Source: Halothermothrix sp. (GTDB lineage: Bacteria; Bacillota; Halanaerobiia; DY22613). From it: a stretch of DNA of 64,000 bases. The position numbers were made by a program, and so were the translations under genes. The notes under the pieces are model-generated. The model made no database searches, was not told the origin of the DNA, and was given only the letters and a program-made list of their open reading frames with translations. The stretch covers positions 1 to 64,000 of the forward strand of contig JAENYK010000006.1 in assembly GCA_016841825.1 (NCBI GenBank). The letters are read 5' to 3'. Positions 43,783-52,997 of the stretch are shown piece after piece. The stretch's first letter is position 1, and every line of letters begins with the position of its first letter.

Positions 43783-43884
43783 TCTATGACTCTCACTTTT
43801 AGTGGGAGCTGCCTTGTTCTACTTCAGGGGGGATTGAATCCTCATCTGAAGCCCCAAGGTTCAGCTTTAGCTGACTGAGTTCAC
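43783..43884. repeat. Dispersed structured intergenic repeat, copy A
   Basis: It contains the family core GAGCTGCCTTGTTCTACTTC and then an imperfect palindrome (ACTTCAG...GGGGATT-GAATCCTC...CTGAAG). A second small palindrome (TTCAGCTTTAGCTGA) and GAGTTCAC end the unit. An extra hairpin (CTCAC...GTGGGAG) precedes it. A terminator follows directly. Confidence 0.75.
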
Positions 43885-43885
43885 T

Positions 43886-43929
43886 AAAAGCCTGTAGTTA
43901 CCATAAATCAGTAACTTACAGGCTTTTTT
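43886..43929 (+). terminator. Terminator after repeat copy A
   Basis: AAAGCCTGTA-G-TTAC pairs with GTAA-C-TTACAGGCTTT, followed by a T-run. Confidence 0.8.
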
Positions 43930-44284
43930 ATTCCAATCAGTGAGGGGATTGATCCTTTATAGAAATGTAAAAAAACCGTAACTATTGTAAAATAAAAAGG
44001 ACATTAATCATTACATGACGAAATAATATAACGGTGCTTTTTTAAATTTATCAAAAGATATCTTTCAATGAAGATAAATATGTACGCAAAAATTCTATTT
44101 TTTAGAACTTACTGAGTAATTTTTTAAAATTACTCTATTTGATTATAAGTTGAGCCACATAGTTTGTTCATTGTAATTACTCCATTTTTTTCTTATAATT
44201 AGAAGGAAATCTGAAATTACCATAGAAATATAACAGGGAATAAAATAATAGAAAACACCTAATTTTCTGAAAGGAAAGGATGCT
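43930..44284. other. Intergenic, no gene seen
   Basis: Very AT-rich; possible promoter-like AT tracts but no convincing ORF, repeat or RNA. Confidence 0.4.
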
Positions 44285-44452
44285 ATGGTTCTTTTAAATA
44301 AAGATTTTGACTCTCTGAAGAAAATTATCGAAGTTCTGCGAAAAAATTTGCATATAATGATCATCGACGAGCGGAGAGATTTTTCCAGTAAGGAAGTTTT
44401 GTATTTAAGCCAGTTGCTAGATGAGTATTTGGTTCAGTTTGCAAAAAAGTAG
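44285..44452 (+). CDS. Spo0E-family aspartyl-phosphate phosphatase-like protein
   Basis: 55 residues, two helices, with the Spo0E-type signature S-x2-E-x3-LS-x2-LD-x2-L (FSSKEVLYLSQLLDEYLVQF). Members dephosphorylate Spo0A~P or related response regulators. AAGGAAAGG precedes the ATG. It lies 29 bases upstream of a MEDS-domain gene, probably in one transcript. Confidence 0.7.
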   Translation: MVLLNKDFDSLKKIIEVLRKNLHIMIIDERRDFSSKEVLYLSQLLDEYLVQFAKK

Positions 44453-44481
44453 TGATCCTGTCTTACCGGGAGGTGTAGTTT

Positions 44482-45039
44482 TTGGAATTAACTAATGTGT
44501 TTAGTACCCATTCGGTTTTTTATTATTACGGTTTAGAGCATTTGGCTATTAATATGTATTATTATATTACAGAAGGTATTAAAAATAATGAGTTAATCTA
44601 TATTTCTATGGAGTCTGAACTGTATGCTAAACTTTTGAATAAGACGCAGTTTTCTTTGAATGGAGTTAAGTTTAAGTCAGTTAAAGATTTGATAGCAATA
44701 CATAAAATAGCAGGGAATAAGGGATTAAAAGCTAATCTATATGAGTTGATATGTGAAGCCCAGAACAAAGGATACACAGGAATCAGGTATATAAATCAGG
44801 CTAGATTTGCCATGCAGGAGAGTTCAAAAGCGGATTTTTTGAATTGGGAGAAGAGCCTGACAGGCGTGATACAGGAAATTCCTTTTTCGATTTTGTGTAT
44901 ATATGATATGCTGGATTATACTCAACAGCAAGAATACATAGATGATGATTTGATCAGACATTCTTTAAATACCCACTCTCATTACCTATTTAACTTAAAT
45001 CTTGACGATTTAGGAAGTAGATTTGCACAATGTTCCTAA
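44482..45039 (+). CDS. MEDS-domain (DcmR-like sensory) protein
   Basis: 185 residues from a TTG start behind GGGAGGTG. A stand-alone MEDS domain: N-terminal HSVFYYYGLEHLAINMYYYITEGIKNNELIYISM and a later ...IRYINQARFAM...IPFSILCIYDMLDY. There is no kinase or DNA-binding part. Pairing with a Spo0E-like gene suggests a regulatory input to phosphorelay signalling (inference). Confidence 0.75.
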   Translation: MELTNVFSTHSVFYYYGLEHLAINMYYYITEGIKNNELIYISMESELYAKLLNKTQFSLNGVKFKSVKDLIAIHKIAGNKGLKANLYELICEAQNKGYTGIRYINQARFAMQESSKADFLNWEKSLTGVIQEIPFSILCIYDMLDYTQQQEYIDDDLIRHSLNTHSHYLFNLNLDDLGSRFAQCS

Positions 45040-45083
45040 AATTTTGATAAACAGCATCGATGTTATAATGGGAATAGGCGGTG

Positions 45084-45115
45084 AAAGTGAGATGGATTTC
45101 TCACTTTTATTTTTT
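45084..45115 (+). terminator. Terminator after the MEDS gene
   Basis: AAAGTGAG pairs with CTCACTTT around an 8-base loop, then a T-rich tail. Confidence 0.75.
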
Positions 45116-45382
45116 GCTTAAATTCTGTCTGGTCAGAAACTACATAGTGAATGATATGTACTGTTTAACTCCAAAGAAGGATATTGTATTAAAATATGTA
45201 AGAGAATACCTTTATATCTTGTCAATTATAAGTTTCAATTTTTTAAATCAAAAATTTTTTCAGAAAATATTCACTTAGGAAAAGGAGTTTAAACAAGAAT
45301 GTATAATTATATTAGATATATAGCAAATATTTGATTTAAATAACATGAGATTACAAAAACATAAAAAAGAGGAGATGATTAC

Positions 45383-45601
45383 ATGAAAAAGGATGGATAT
45401 CCGGAAATTTTATTGGTAGAAGAAGTTGCTGACTATCTTCGAGTAAACAAGCAGACCATCTATAACCTGCTTCGTCAAGGTGAATTACCCGCAAAAAAGA
45501 TAGGCGGTCAATGGAGATTCCATAAGCAAGCTGTTGAAGAGTATGTGAAAAAAGGCGACAATACTTTTGCAGCTGCTACAGTTGAAGAAGAACAGGAATA
45601 A
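45383..45601 (+). CDS. Excisionase-type HTH DNA-binding protein
   Basis: 72 residues; the MerR-like/excisionase HTH reads LLVEEVADYLRVNKQTIYNLLRQGELPAKKIGGQWRF and fills almost the whole protein. GAGGAGATG precedes the ATG. No recombinase is nearby, so it is more likely a small regulator than an active excisionase. Confidence 0.85.
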   Translation: MKKDGYPEILLVEEVADYLRVNKQTIYNLLRQGELPAKKIGGQWRFHKQAVEEYVKKGDNTFAAATVEEEQE

Positions 45602-45965
45602 TTATATTTTTGGGAAAAATATCTGTTTTACATAAATTAGCTCATTATCTTGTTAAGGATGATGGGTTTTTTTATTCTTTGAAAGAATGAAATATACATA
45701 CTTTGTGAATTTTTAAGTTTGAAAACAAATCGGTTGGAATAATGCACCACTCACAGCTATCGGTGAAGGTAGTGAGTTTAGTCAGTTGTGACGAAGTTTT
45801 TCGCTATTTCTGATTGATTGTTCGAGAGGATTGAGTAGGAGTTTTTAAAATATAAGAATTTTTCTTTCCCGAAAATAATAAGTATTAAGCAGGCGACATA
45901 TAGATGTGGACTGATAATTGGGAAATCCACATAGAAATTAATCTTTAAAAAAAGGGGGGAGAAAG
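45602..45965. other. Intergenic with terminator at its start
   Basis: CTCATTATC/GATGATGGG followed by seven T (45641-45673) ends the HTH transcript. Further on, a hairpin ATGTGGA/TCCACAT (about 45902-45934) sits just upstream of the next gene. The CACTCAC...GTGAG stretch near 45745-45775 can fold but matches no riboswitch I know. Confidence 0.5.
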
Positions 45966-46538
45966 ATGAAACAGTTTAGAAAAGGATTTGTGATTGTTTT
46001 GCTGATGATGATCATGATAATCTTACAGGTTGGCTATGCATTAAGCCAGGAATACGATTTTCGTGCGATCAATTGGTGGATGACCCGGGATGAGGTTATC
46101 GCCAGTGAACAGGGGGAATTATTATTAGAAGATGAAAAAATGGTAGCGTATGCAGTGGAGATTATTAATATGGAGACATTTCTCGTCTATTATTTTGATG
46201 AAAGAGATGTGCTCTGGGGTAGTACTGTTCTTTTCAGGCATGACTATTCAGACCCTGATTTGTATCTTGACGATTTTGTATATGTTAAAGAAGTATTGAC
46301 TCAGAAATATGGTGAACCTTTCATTGATGATGTCCGCTGGTTGGATGACATAGAAAGGGAGGAATCTGGCGAAGAAGTTAAGCTGGGTAATGTAAGATAT
46401 TCTACCTTCTGGTCAACAGAGACGACTCTGATTAATCTGATTTTAGAAGGTGAAGACCGACAAATTCTTTTATCCATTGATTATTGTAATTTAGACTATT
46501 ATTTAAGTGGACTATTAGAGGAGTTGGGCGAAGGTTAA
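45966..46538 (+). CDS. Exported protein of unknown function
   Basis: 190 residues with a cleavable-looking signal peptide (hydrophobic 8-26, cleavage near ALSQ-E). An acidic domain begins DFRAINWWMTRDEVIASE, a pattern seen in small secreted domains that recognise or scaffold. There are no catalytic motifs. AGGGGGGAG precedes the ATG. Confidence 0.6.
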   Translation: MKQFRKGFVIVLLMMIMIILQVGYALSQEYDFRAINWWMTRDEVIASEQGELLLEDEKMVAYAVEIINMETFLVYYFDERDVLWGSTVLFRHDYSDPDLYLDDFVYVKEVLTQKYGEPFIDDVRWLDDIEREESGEEVKLGNVRYSTFWSTETTLINLILEGEDRQILLSIDYCNLDYYLSGLLEELGEG

Positions 46539-46580
46539 ACTGGGGATTGACAATACATAATTTAGCGGAAGTCTGTCTAG

Positions 46581-46618
46581 AAGTGCTGCTCTAAGGTGTT
46601 AGAACAGCACTTCTTTAA
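46581..46618. terminator. Terminator between convergent genes
   Basis: AAGTGCTG-CTCTAA pairs with TTAGAA-CAGCACTT, followed by CTTT. It may serve both directions. Confidence 0.75.
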
Positions 46619-46638
46619 TTTTGCTGAAACGTCTTTTA

Positions 46639-47136
46639 TTATTGGGGGTTGTACATGCCATTATCTCTCATGTAATTGAAGACGCCTTCACCATGTTGCT
46701 GCTCTTCTTTTTGAATATGGTTAAGGGCCTGGCGTACATTGGAATCGGTGAATTCAAAGATCGCTGTGTTATAGGTTCCCGAGACATATTTTTCGGTCAT
46801 CAGGACATCATTACACAGAGCTGTATCATTTTGATTGACCATCCCGGCACTGTTACTTCGCCCTTGTACTCCCATCTGGCTACTTTGATTGGCATTATTC
46901 ATCGGTTGAGCTTGCTGCTGGCCCTGGTTCATTTGAGGTACTTGACCATTTAAGATCTGATTGATCGTATTGAGGTGCTGCTGCTCTTGAGATTCATAGG
47001 TCTTGAATAGTTGTTTTAATTGAGGGTCTTGAGCCTGGTTAGCGTAGTTGTTATACTTTTCAATACACACTTCTTCATGACTTTTTTGATCCTGTAATAA
47101 CATTTTTTCTTTTTGAGTAAGATTTAAGTTTGTCAA
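46639..47136 (-). CDS. CotF-like spore coat protein
   Basis: 165 residues from the TTG eight bases behind AGGAGG; a GTG nine bases earlier overlaps that sequence. Two ferritin-like helical halves (LLQDQKSHEEVCIEKYNNYA... and VLMTEKYVSGTYNTAIFEF...) flank a Gln/Asn-rich linker. This is the pattern of CotF-family coat proteins. It indicates sporulation ability or ancestry. Confidence 0.85.
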   Translation of the reverse strand: MTNLNLTQKEKMLLQDQKSHEEVCIEKYNNYANQAQDPQLKQLFKTYESQEQQHLNTINQILNGQVPQMNQGQQQAQPMNNANQSSQMGVQGRSNSAGMVNQNDTALCNDVLMTEKYVSGTYNTAIFEFTDSNVRQALNHIQKEEQQHGEGVFNYMRDNGMYNPQ

Positions 47137-47232
47137 AATAACCACCTCCTTTGTTTAGTGTTGCACTTTTCGGAGATTAACATTCATTGTCAATGGGTTT
47201 TTTAGAAAAATAGTTTGTGATATAAACACAAT

Positions 47233-47262
47233 AAAAAGGGTGTCCGAGTGACACCCTTTTTT
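47233..47262. terminator. Terminator-like hairpin upstream of the cotF-like gene
   Basis: AAAAAGGGTGTC pairs with GACACCCTTTTT. The A- and T-tracts make it functional in either direction; no gene that it would terminate is obvious. Confidence 0.65.
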
Positions 47263-47540
47263 ATACATTAATTTGCGATATATTCGATGCTAAAAAAGCA
47301 GTCTCAACAGGGTGGAAGTGTGGGGGTGGTAAATTCCACTGACTGCCTTGAAAATTAAAATAAATTATAATATATAAATTAATTTACAGAATAAATTTCA
47401 ATTTACCAAGGGATCGTCTATTGTTTTTTGCTTACTATATACTATGAAAATTTGAGAATAATGTTCCTATTTTAAAGATATTTTGCGGGGATAGGATGCT
47501 ATTGGTGAAGTCTATGATTAAAATAAAATCATTACTTCTA

Positions 47541-47658
47541 TAATATATCTAAGATCTATGACTACCTTCTATAAATCGGAGCTACCTTGTTCTACTTCAG
47601 ATGGGGCTGAATCCCCATCTGAAGTCCCGAAGTTTCAGCTTTAGCTGAATGAATTCAC
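47541..47658. repeat. Dispersed structured intergenic repeat, copy B
   Basis: This is the fullest copy. AATATATCTAAG and TCTATGACT lead in, then CGGAGCTACCTTGTTCTAC. A perfect 13-pair hairpin ACTTCAGATGGGG...CCCCATCTGAAGT follows, then TTTCAGCTTTAGCTGAAT and ATTCAC. The rest of 47263-47814 shows no gene. Confidence 0.8.
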
Positions 47659-47814
47659 TGATTTTGATGGGGTTAGCAAGGTTATGAATAAAGTTCCGAA
47701 GGAATTTTTAGAAGAGTGGCGAATTATTTTTAAAAGCAGGGAGAATCATATTTTTCCCAAATACAAATAGAGGTAATGAATCTATAATTGAATAAAGTAT
47801 AAGGAGGAGTTTAA

Positions 47815-48234
47815 ATGCAAATTCGGGAGATGATTATACAGGATTATGAAGCAGTGTGCCAACTATGGGAGAGTACGAAAACTATTGAGTTGACTAAATC
47901 AGATGAACTTATAGAGATTAAAAGAATGCTTGAACGGAACCCAAATACCTGTTTAGTAGGCGAAGAAGGTGGGAGAATCATTGGGGTAGTTTTGGGTGGT
48001 TTTGATGGCCGTCGTGGATTTGTTCATCATTTAGCTATTCATCCGGAGATTCAGCGCAAGGGTTATGGAATACGACTTTTTCACGAGCTGGAAAGACGTT
48101 TTATTGAGATGGGGGTGGTCAAAGTTCATCTCTTTGTGAATACAAACAATCTGCAGGCTGTAGGTTTTTATGAGAAAGTTGGTTATAAGTTGAGAGATGA
48201 CTTTGTAACTATGAGTAAATCTTATGTGAAATAA
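47815..48234 (+). CDS. GNAT-family N-acetyltransferase
   Basis: 139 residues. The acetyl-CoA loop HHLAIHPEIQRKGYGIRLFHELE is near residues 72-94, with the family's N-terminal IREMIIQDYEAVCQLW and C-terminal FYEKVGYK. AAGGAGGAG precedes the ATG. Substrate unknown. Confidence 0.9.
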   Translation: MQIREMIIQDYEAVCQLWESTKTIELTKSDELIEIKRMLERNPNTCLVGEEGGRIIGVVLGGFDGRRGFVHHLAIHPEIQRKGYGIRLFHELERRFIEMGVVKVHLFVNTNNLQAVGFYEKVGYKLRDDFVTMSKSYVK

Positions 48235-48374
48235 TACTCTTATGAGTGACAATTGATGACTTCTAAAAGAGAATGCCTGGAAATAGTTATAGAGGAATCC
48301 AAAGAATTATTGACTTACTAATTAAATTTATGTTATTATAATATCTGGGTTAAATTAACACGGAGGTTGAGTAG

Positions 48375-49031
48375 ATGAGAATAAACAAAGTATTGATTTC
48401 GATAGTTGTTGTTTTGGTGGTTGCGATTGCAGTTTATTTTGGCTATCAGTTAGTTGTTCAAAAGGATAATAATAATCAAAGTCAGAAAGAAGAAGTTCAG
48501 GAACACGAAAATCCGATTGTGACAATTACTATGGAGAATGGTGCACAGATTGAGCTGGAACTATACCCCGAAGCTGCACCTAACACGGTTCATAATTTTA
48601 TTTATCTTGTCAATCAGGGGTTCTATGATGGAACCATTTTTCATCGGGTGATTCCTAACTTTATGATTCAAGGTGGAGATCCATTGGGCACTGGTCTGGG
48701 TGGTCCAGGGTACGTGATAAAAGGTGAGTTCACTGATAATGGTTTTAAAAATGATCTGAAACATACTAGAGGGGTTATCTCTATGGCCAGAGCTTATAAC
48801 CCTGATTCTGCGGGTTCTCAATTCTTTATCATGGTCAGTGCTGCTCCACATCTGGACGGGCAATATGCTGCTTTTGGTAGGGTGATCTCCGGTATGGAAG
48901 AGGTTGATCGAATTGTTAATGTTGACCGTAACTCTCAGGATAAACCGAATGAAGACCAGAGGATGAGTAAAGTAATCGTCGATGCTTTTGGGGTTCAATA
49001 TCCTGAACCTGTTAAATTACCAGATAAATAA
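48375..49031 (+). CDS. Membrane-anchored cyclophilin-type peptidyl-prolyl isomerase
   Basis: 218 residues. An N-terminal signal anchor (8-28) and a Gln/Asn/Glu linker precede a cyclophilin domain with [27 protein letters not shown] and [12 protein letters not shown]. It would fold proteins outside the cytoplasmic membrane. CGGAGGTTGAG precedes the ATG. Confidence 0.92.
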   Translation: MRINKVLISIVVVLVVAIAVYFGYQLVVQKDNNNQSQKEEVQEHENPIVTITMENGAQIELELYPEAAPNTVHNFIYLVNQGFYDGTIFHRVIPNFMIQGGDPLGTGLGGPGYVIKGEFTDNGFKNDLKHTRGVISMARAYNPDSAGSQFFIMVSAAPHLDGQYAAFGRVISGMEEVDRIVNVDRNSQDKPNEDQRMSKVIVDAFGVQYPEPVKLPDK

Positions 49032-49062
49032 TTTTTTATCAGTTAGAATTGATAGATATAGC

Positions 49063-49091
49063 TTGATATATCATGTAGACTATGGTAAGAT
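49063..49091 (+). promoter_or_regulatory. Promoter of the ABC-F leader
   Basis: TTGATA (49063-49068), 17-base spacer, TAAGAT (49086-49091). Confidence 0.65.
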
Positions 49092-49128
49092 ATTAGGTGA
49101 AACACAAATCTATTCAGGAGGTTGACCA

Positions 49129-49221
49129 GTGATCAGAACATTTCCCATTTCGACTAACTATATAACTGCCTGCGGGCGATTCGAGCGGGAAGATGAGTGT
49201 TCATCCTGGGTACAATTATAA
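49129..49221 (+). CDS. 30-residue leader ORF upstream of the ABC-F gene
   Basis: GTG start behind CAGGAGGTTG. The product begins MIRTFPISTNYITACGRFE and ends SSWVQL. It is followed within 15 bases by a long terminator hairpin and then a second one, and the next gene is an ABC-F ribosome protein. Leader peptides in this position commonly sense ribosome stalling. Confidence 0.55.
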   Translation: MIRTFPISTNYITACGRFEREDECSSWVQL

Positions 49222-49235
49222 TTATGTCAAAAATG

Positions 49236-49275
49236 AGTCAGTTATATTACTCCAGGAGTGTATAACTGACTTTTT
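49236..49275 (+). terminator. First leader terminator
   Basis: AGTCAGTTATA pairs perfectly with TATAACTGACT, with an inner ACTCC/GGAGT, then five T. Confidence 0.85.
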
Positions 49276-49314
49276 CATTATAAACTATAGTAAAGTGATC
49301 TCTATAGTTGACAT

Positions 49315-49349
49315 CACCTCATTTTCCTGTTGGAAGATGGGGTGTTTTT
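49315..49349 (+). terminator. Second leader terminator, close to the ABC-F start
   Basis: CACCTCATTTTCC pairs with GGAAGATGGGGTG (two G-U pairs) around TGTT, followed by five T. It ends 32 bases before the ABC-F start codon. Confidence 0.75.
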
Positions 49350-49380
49350 ATTGCGTTTATTAGGAAAGGAGTGAGAGATT

Positions 49381-51177
49381 ATGATGTATTTACATGCTCA
49401 GCATTTGAGTAAGTTTTTTTATGAAAATTTGATCTTAGATGAGGTGAATTTTGAAATTCATTCAGGTGAGCGAATTGGTTTGATTGGAGCTAATGGGACC
49501 GGGAAGACTACTCTTTTCAAGATGATTCTTGGTGAAGATCAGGATTATCAGGGAATGATTCAGAAAAAGGATGGATTGAAGATTGGATATTTGCGTCAAA
49601 ATCATCTGGAAACCAATTCTACGGTTACTGTGGGAAACGAGTTTATGTCAGAACATTCTGCCTGGATTGAAGCAAGAACAGAAGTCATGAAATTAGAAAA
49701 AGAGATGGCTAGCCCAGAGATAGATCAGCAAATTTTAGAGGACTATGCCAATTGGCACGAAAGATTTGAACAATTGGGTGGGTATCAATTATTAAATGAT
49801 GCAGAAATTTTGTTTAGTCAATTGGGATTTACTCCCCAGCAGTGGGAGCAGCCATTTCGAATCCTGAGTGGTGGTGAGAAGACGAGATTAGTTATCGGAC
49901 GTTTGTTATTAAAAAAACCTGACCTTTTGTTATTAGATGAACCAACCAATCATACAGATGTGGATACTATGGAATGGCTGGTCAAAATCTTGACTAACTT
50001 TCAGGGGGTTGTCCTGTTAGTCTCTCATGATCGCTATTTTTTAAATCAGACTGTTAACCAGATTATGGAGTTAGAAGATGGTAAGATCACTATTTTTTCT
50101 GGGAATTATTCTGATTACCGGCGGGAGAAAGATCGATTATTATTAAGTCAACAGTATCAATATCAAAAACAGCGAAAAGAACAGCAGAGATTAAAAAAAA
50201 TGATCCATAGACAGCAGGATTGGTTTAAAATTGCTCATGATAGTGCAGGTCAGAACGATCACCTGCGCCAGAAAGCTAAAAAAATGGCTAAACGTTTTAA
50301 AGCTTTTGAAACCAGGATGAATAAAACTATGGAACAGGAATTTAAGCCTCCCAGGAAGATAGATAAAATGAATTTAGGCTTTGGGCAGATGGGCAAAATT
50401 ACCAAAAATTTAATCATTTTTACCAGAGTGGGTTTTGCTTATCCTGGATTCCGGAATCTTTTTGAAGATTTATCTTTTTTAATTAACAGAGGTGATCGCG
50501 TAGGGATTGTTGGTCCTAATGGAACTGGCAAAACAACTCTGTTAAAATTACTCCTGGGACAGTTAGAGCCAACTACTGGCGAAATATATATAAATTCTGG
50601 CTTAAGGATTGGTTATTTTAGCCAGGAAATGGAAATGATTGATGATACTCTCACCCCGATGGAAATATTACTTCGGGAGGGGATTAACCCCGCTGAAGCG
50701 CGGACTTTACTGGGTAATCTTCAACTTAGAGGTGATGAGGTTTTTGGGCCGCTGCAGAATATGAGTATGGGAGAAAGGGTTAGAGTAGTATTGGCAAAAT
50801 TGATGATTCTGACTCCTGATCTTTTGATCCTGGATGAACCAACTAATCATCTCGATATTCCGGGAAGAGAGCGGATGGAATCGGCCCTGGAGCAGTATCA
50901 GGGGACGTATCTGATAATCTCCCATGATCGTTATCTAATTAGACGTCTAGCTGAAAAACTATTAATTTTTGATGGGAACAGTGTTAGATTTTATGATGGG
51001 AGTTATGAAGAATTTGCAGACGCAGAGAAATATCAGAAGATTGACGATAGTTTTCTTTTAAAATTAAGACTGGCCAGGATTACTAATCAGTTGGCTGATG
51101 AACATTTATCTGATGAAGAGAGAGTTATTTTAGATGAAGAGTGTAAACAGATTCAACAGGATTTGAAAAAAGATTAG
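49381..51177 (+). CDS. ABC-F family ATPase (ribosome-associated)
   Basis: 598 residues with two ABC domains and no membrane segments. Walker A GANGTGKTT is near 37 and GPNGTGKTT near 380. Signatures are LSGGEKTR near 162 and a degenerate MSMGERVR near 460. DEPTNH Walker B boxes lie near 183 and 482. A basic interdomain linker (about 235-320) is the P-site tRNA interaction motif region. ABC-F proteins rescue or protect ribosomes, and several give antibiotic resistance. The leader ORF and terminators upstream suggest inducible expression. AAGGAGTGAG precedes the start (ATG 49381 or 49384). Confidence 0.9.
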   Translation: MMYLHAQHLSKFFYENLILDEVNFEIHSGERIGLIGANGTGKTTLFKMILGEDQDYQGMIQKKDGLKIGYLRQNHLETNSTVTVGNEFMSEHSAWIEARTEVMKLEKEMASPEIDQQILEDYANWHERFEQLGGYQLLNDAEILFSQLGFTPQQWEQPFRILSGGEKTRLVIGRLLLKKPDLLLLDEPTNHTDVDTMEWLVKILTNFQGVVLLVSHDRYFLNQTVNQIMELEDGKITIFSGNYSDYRREKDRLLLSQQYQYQKQRKEQQRLKKMIHRQQDWFKIAHDSAGQNDHLRQKAKKMAKRFKAFETRMNKTMEQEFKPPRKIDKMNLGFGQMGKITKNLIIFTRVGFAYPGFRNLFEDLSFLINRGDRVGIVGPNGTGKTTLLKLLLGQLEPTTGEIYINSGLRIGYFSQEMEMIDDTLTPMEILLREGINPAEARTLLGNLQLRGDEVFGPLQNMSMGERVRVVLAKLMILTPDLLILDEPTNHLDIPGRERMESALEQYQGTYLIISHDRYLIRRLAEKLLIFDGNSVRFYDGSYEEFADAEKYQKIDDSFLLKLRLARITNQLADEHLSDEERVILDEECKQIQQDLKKD

Positions 51178-51201
51178 ATCTTGTCCAGATGATTGATAGA
51201 G

Positions 51202-51248
51202 AAAAAAGAGCTGTATCCCATAATCCATGATGGTTCAGCTCTTTTTTA
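51202..51248. terminator. Bidirectional terminator
   Basis: AAAAAAGAGCTG pairs with CAGCTCTTTTTT; A- and T-tracts on both sides serve the two convergent genes. Confidence 0.85.
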
Positions 51249-51253
51249 TTAGG

Positions 51254-52339
51254 TTAAACTAAAATGGGATCTGCATCGTATTCGATAATTTCCGAACAGA
51301 GTTTCTCAATAACCTCTTTGACAGGTTTAATTTTATCTATTCTATAGACATTAGCCCCAGTGAAGGCAAAGCCTTCTTTGAGATTGCCGCTCTGAGCATT
51401 AATCAAAGCACTGGCGATACAATAAGGTGCTGTGGCAGGTGTACAGGTCCGTAAGCAATTTACACTACAACTAAAAGGTTTTCGTTTTCTGGTGATTTCT
51501 TCTAAAAATTGATTTTTTACTGCTCTGCCTGGTAAACCAACAGGGCTTTGAATAATAATCACATCATTTTTTTTTGCCCGGATCAACTCTTTTTTCCAGG
51601 CTAAAGATGCGTCACACTCATCAGTTGCTGCGAATAAAGTTCCTATTTGGACTCCATGGGCACCTTTTTGTAACATACGGGCAATCTCATAACCATCAAC
51701 TATACCGCCACCAGCGATAATGGGTATCTGTCGATTGAATTGATTCTCAAAGGGTTTAACGGCTTCTCTAACTTCTTTAATTAATTGGTCTAAAGAAGGG
51801 GGAGAGTTCAGATCTTCAATTTTAAATCCCAGATGTCCCCCTGCCAGAGGTCCTTCTAGTACAATTGCATCTGGCAGATAGTCATGTTTGCGAATCCAGT
51901 GTTTACAGATTACTTCGGCACCACGTCCAGAAGAGATGATTGGTGAGATTAAAGTAGATGATTTTTTGGTATATTTTGGGAGATTCAAGGGTAAACCCGC
52001 TCCACTAAAGATGATGTTAATACCTTCTTCAACAGCAGTTCTGGCCATTAACTCGTAATTATTGGTGGCAACCATTAGATTGACTCCCAATATTCCCTGG
52101 GGAGCTGTAACTTTAGCCTGGCGAATATGATAGCGTAATGCTTCAATATTAGCTTTTAGTCTATTTTTTTCATAGCCAGGATAGTTAAAACCAATCTCTG
52201 TTGCCGAAATTACACCTATGGCTCCATTGTTGGCAACTGCTGCTGCCAGTTTAGAGAGTGAGATGCCAACTCCCATGCCACCCTGAATGATAGGTATTTT
52301 TGCTGTAAGGTATCCTATTTTTAGTTCTGGAATTTGCAT
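51254..52339 (-). CDS. Nitronate monooxygenase-like flavoprotein
   Basis: 361 residues forming an FMN-binding TIM barrel (PIIQGGMGVGIS at the N-terminus; IIAGGGIVDGYEIARMLQKGAHGVQIGTLF for phosphate binding). It is the NMO/2-nitropropane dioxygenase family. In this class a Cys-rich C-terminal stretch (CSVNCLRTCTPATAPYC) is seen as in many anaerobe homologues. Physiological substrate uncertain. Confidence 0.85.
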   Translation of the reverse strand: MQIPELKIGYLTAKIPIIQGGMGVGISLSKLAAAVANNGAIGVISATEIGFNYPGYEKNRLKANIEALRYHIRQAKVTAPQGILGVNLMVATNNYELMARTAVEEGINIIFSGAGLPLNLPKYTKKSSTLISPIISSGRGAEVICKHWIRKHDYLPDAIVLEGPLAGGHLGFKIEDLNSPPSLDQLIKEVREAVKPFENQFNRQIPIIAGGGIVDGYEIARMLQKGAHGVQIGTLFAATDECDASLAWKKELIRAKKNDVIIIQSPVGLPGRAVKNQFLEEITRKRKPFSCSVNCLRTCTPATAPYCIASALINAQSGNLKEGFAFTGANVYRIDKIKPVKEVIEKLCSEIIEYDADPILV

Positions 52340-52640
52340 AATAACACTCCATTTCCCAGACGGATTTTCGGTGTAATGATACTTATAGAATACTAAGTTT
52401 GTATATTTTTATACAGAATAGTTAGAGATTTATGATGATAACGATGAACCATTTTCTTCTATTTTACCCATCAGGGAATGGAGTTAGACATAAAAATATA
52501 AATAAATAGATGAATAATTTTCACCAGATAAAGATTCGTCGCAAAAAAATTATGTTTGAACTAATGTTTGTTAATTTTTTTAAAATAACAGAATATATTA
52601 TCAATAACATGTAACATTACAATACGATATTCAGCATAAA

Positions 52641-52730
52641 AATATATCTAAGTTCTGCCTTGTTCTACTTCAAGCGGGATTGACTCTTCATCTGAAGCCA
52701 CGAAGTTCAGCTTTGACTGAACGAGTTCAC
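52641..52730. repeat. Dispersed structured intergenic repeat, copy C
   Basis: AATATATCTAAG is followed directly by TTCTGCCTTGTTCTACTTCA; the leading hairpin module of copies A and B is missing. Both later hairpins are kept with compensatory changes (TTCAG...CTGAA). The remaining sequence of 52340-52997 holds no gene that I can support. Confidence 0.75.
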
Positions 52731-52997
52731 AAATAGTATAATATTACGAAATTCCAGTAAAAACTCCTTTGTGAACACCGCTTATCTAGTCTTTTTTAAC
52801 GGTAATAGATTATGCTGAATCAGAAAATATAATTTCAGTTGTAGGGAATTTTGAATTTTAAAAAAGAGGATTTCAGGTAATTATGTTGAATTTATCGGTG
52901 TGATATGCTTTAATAATATCCTTGTATGACGTAATACAGGATTCACAATCTAATATTGAACATCTATGTCAAAAAATTAAAGGAGTAGTTATAAGAA

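Noticed and set aside
45081-45278. 65-codon ORF after the MEDS gene
   Set aside because: It starts inside the terminator hairpin, has a poor composition and no ribosome binding site of its own.
45740-45800. Cyclic di-GMP (GEMM) riboswitch candidate
   Set aside because: The conserved GEMM core sequence is absent; only a generic hairpin is visible.
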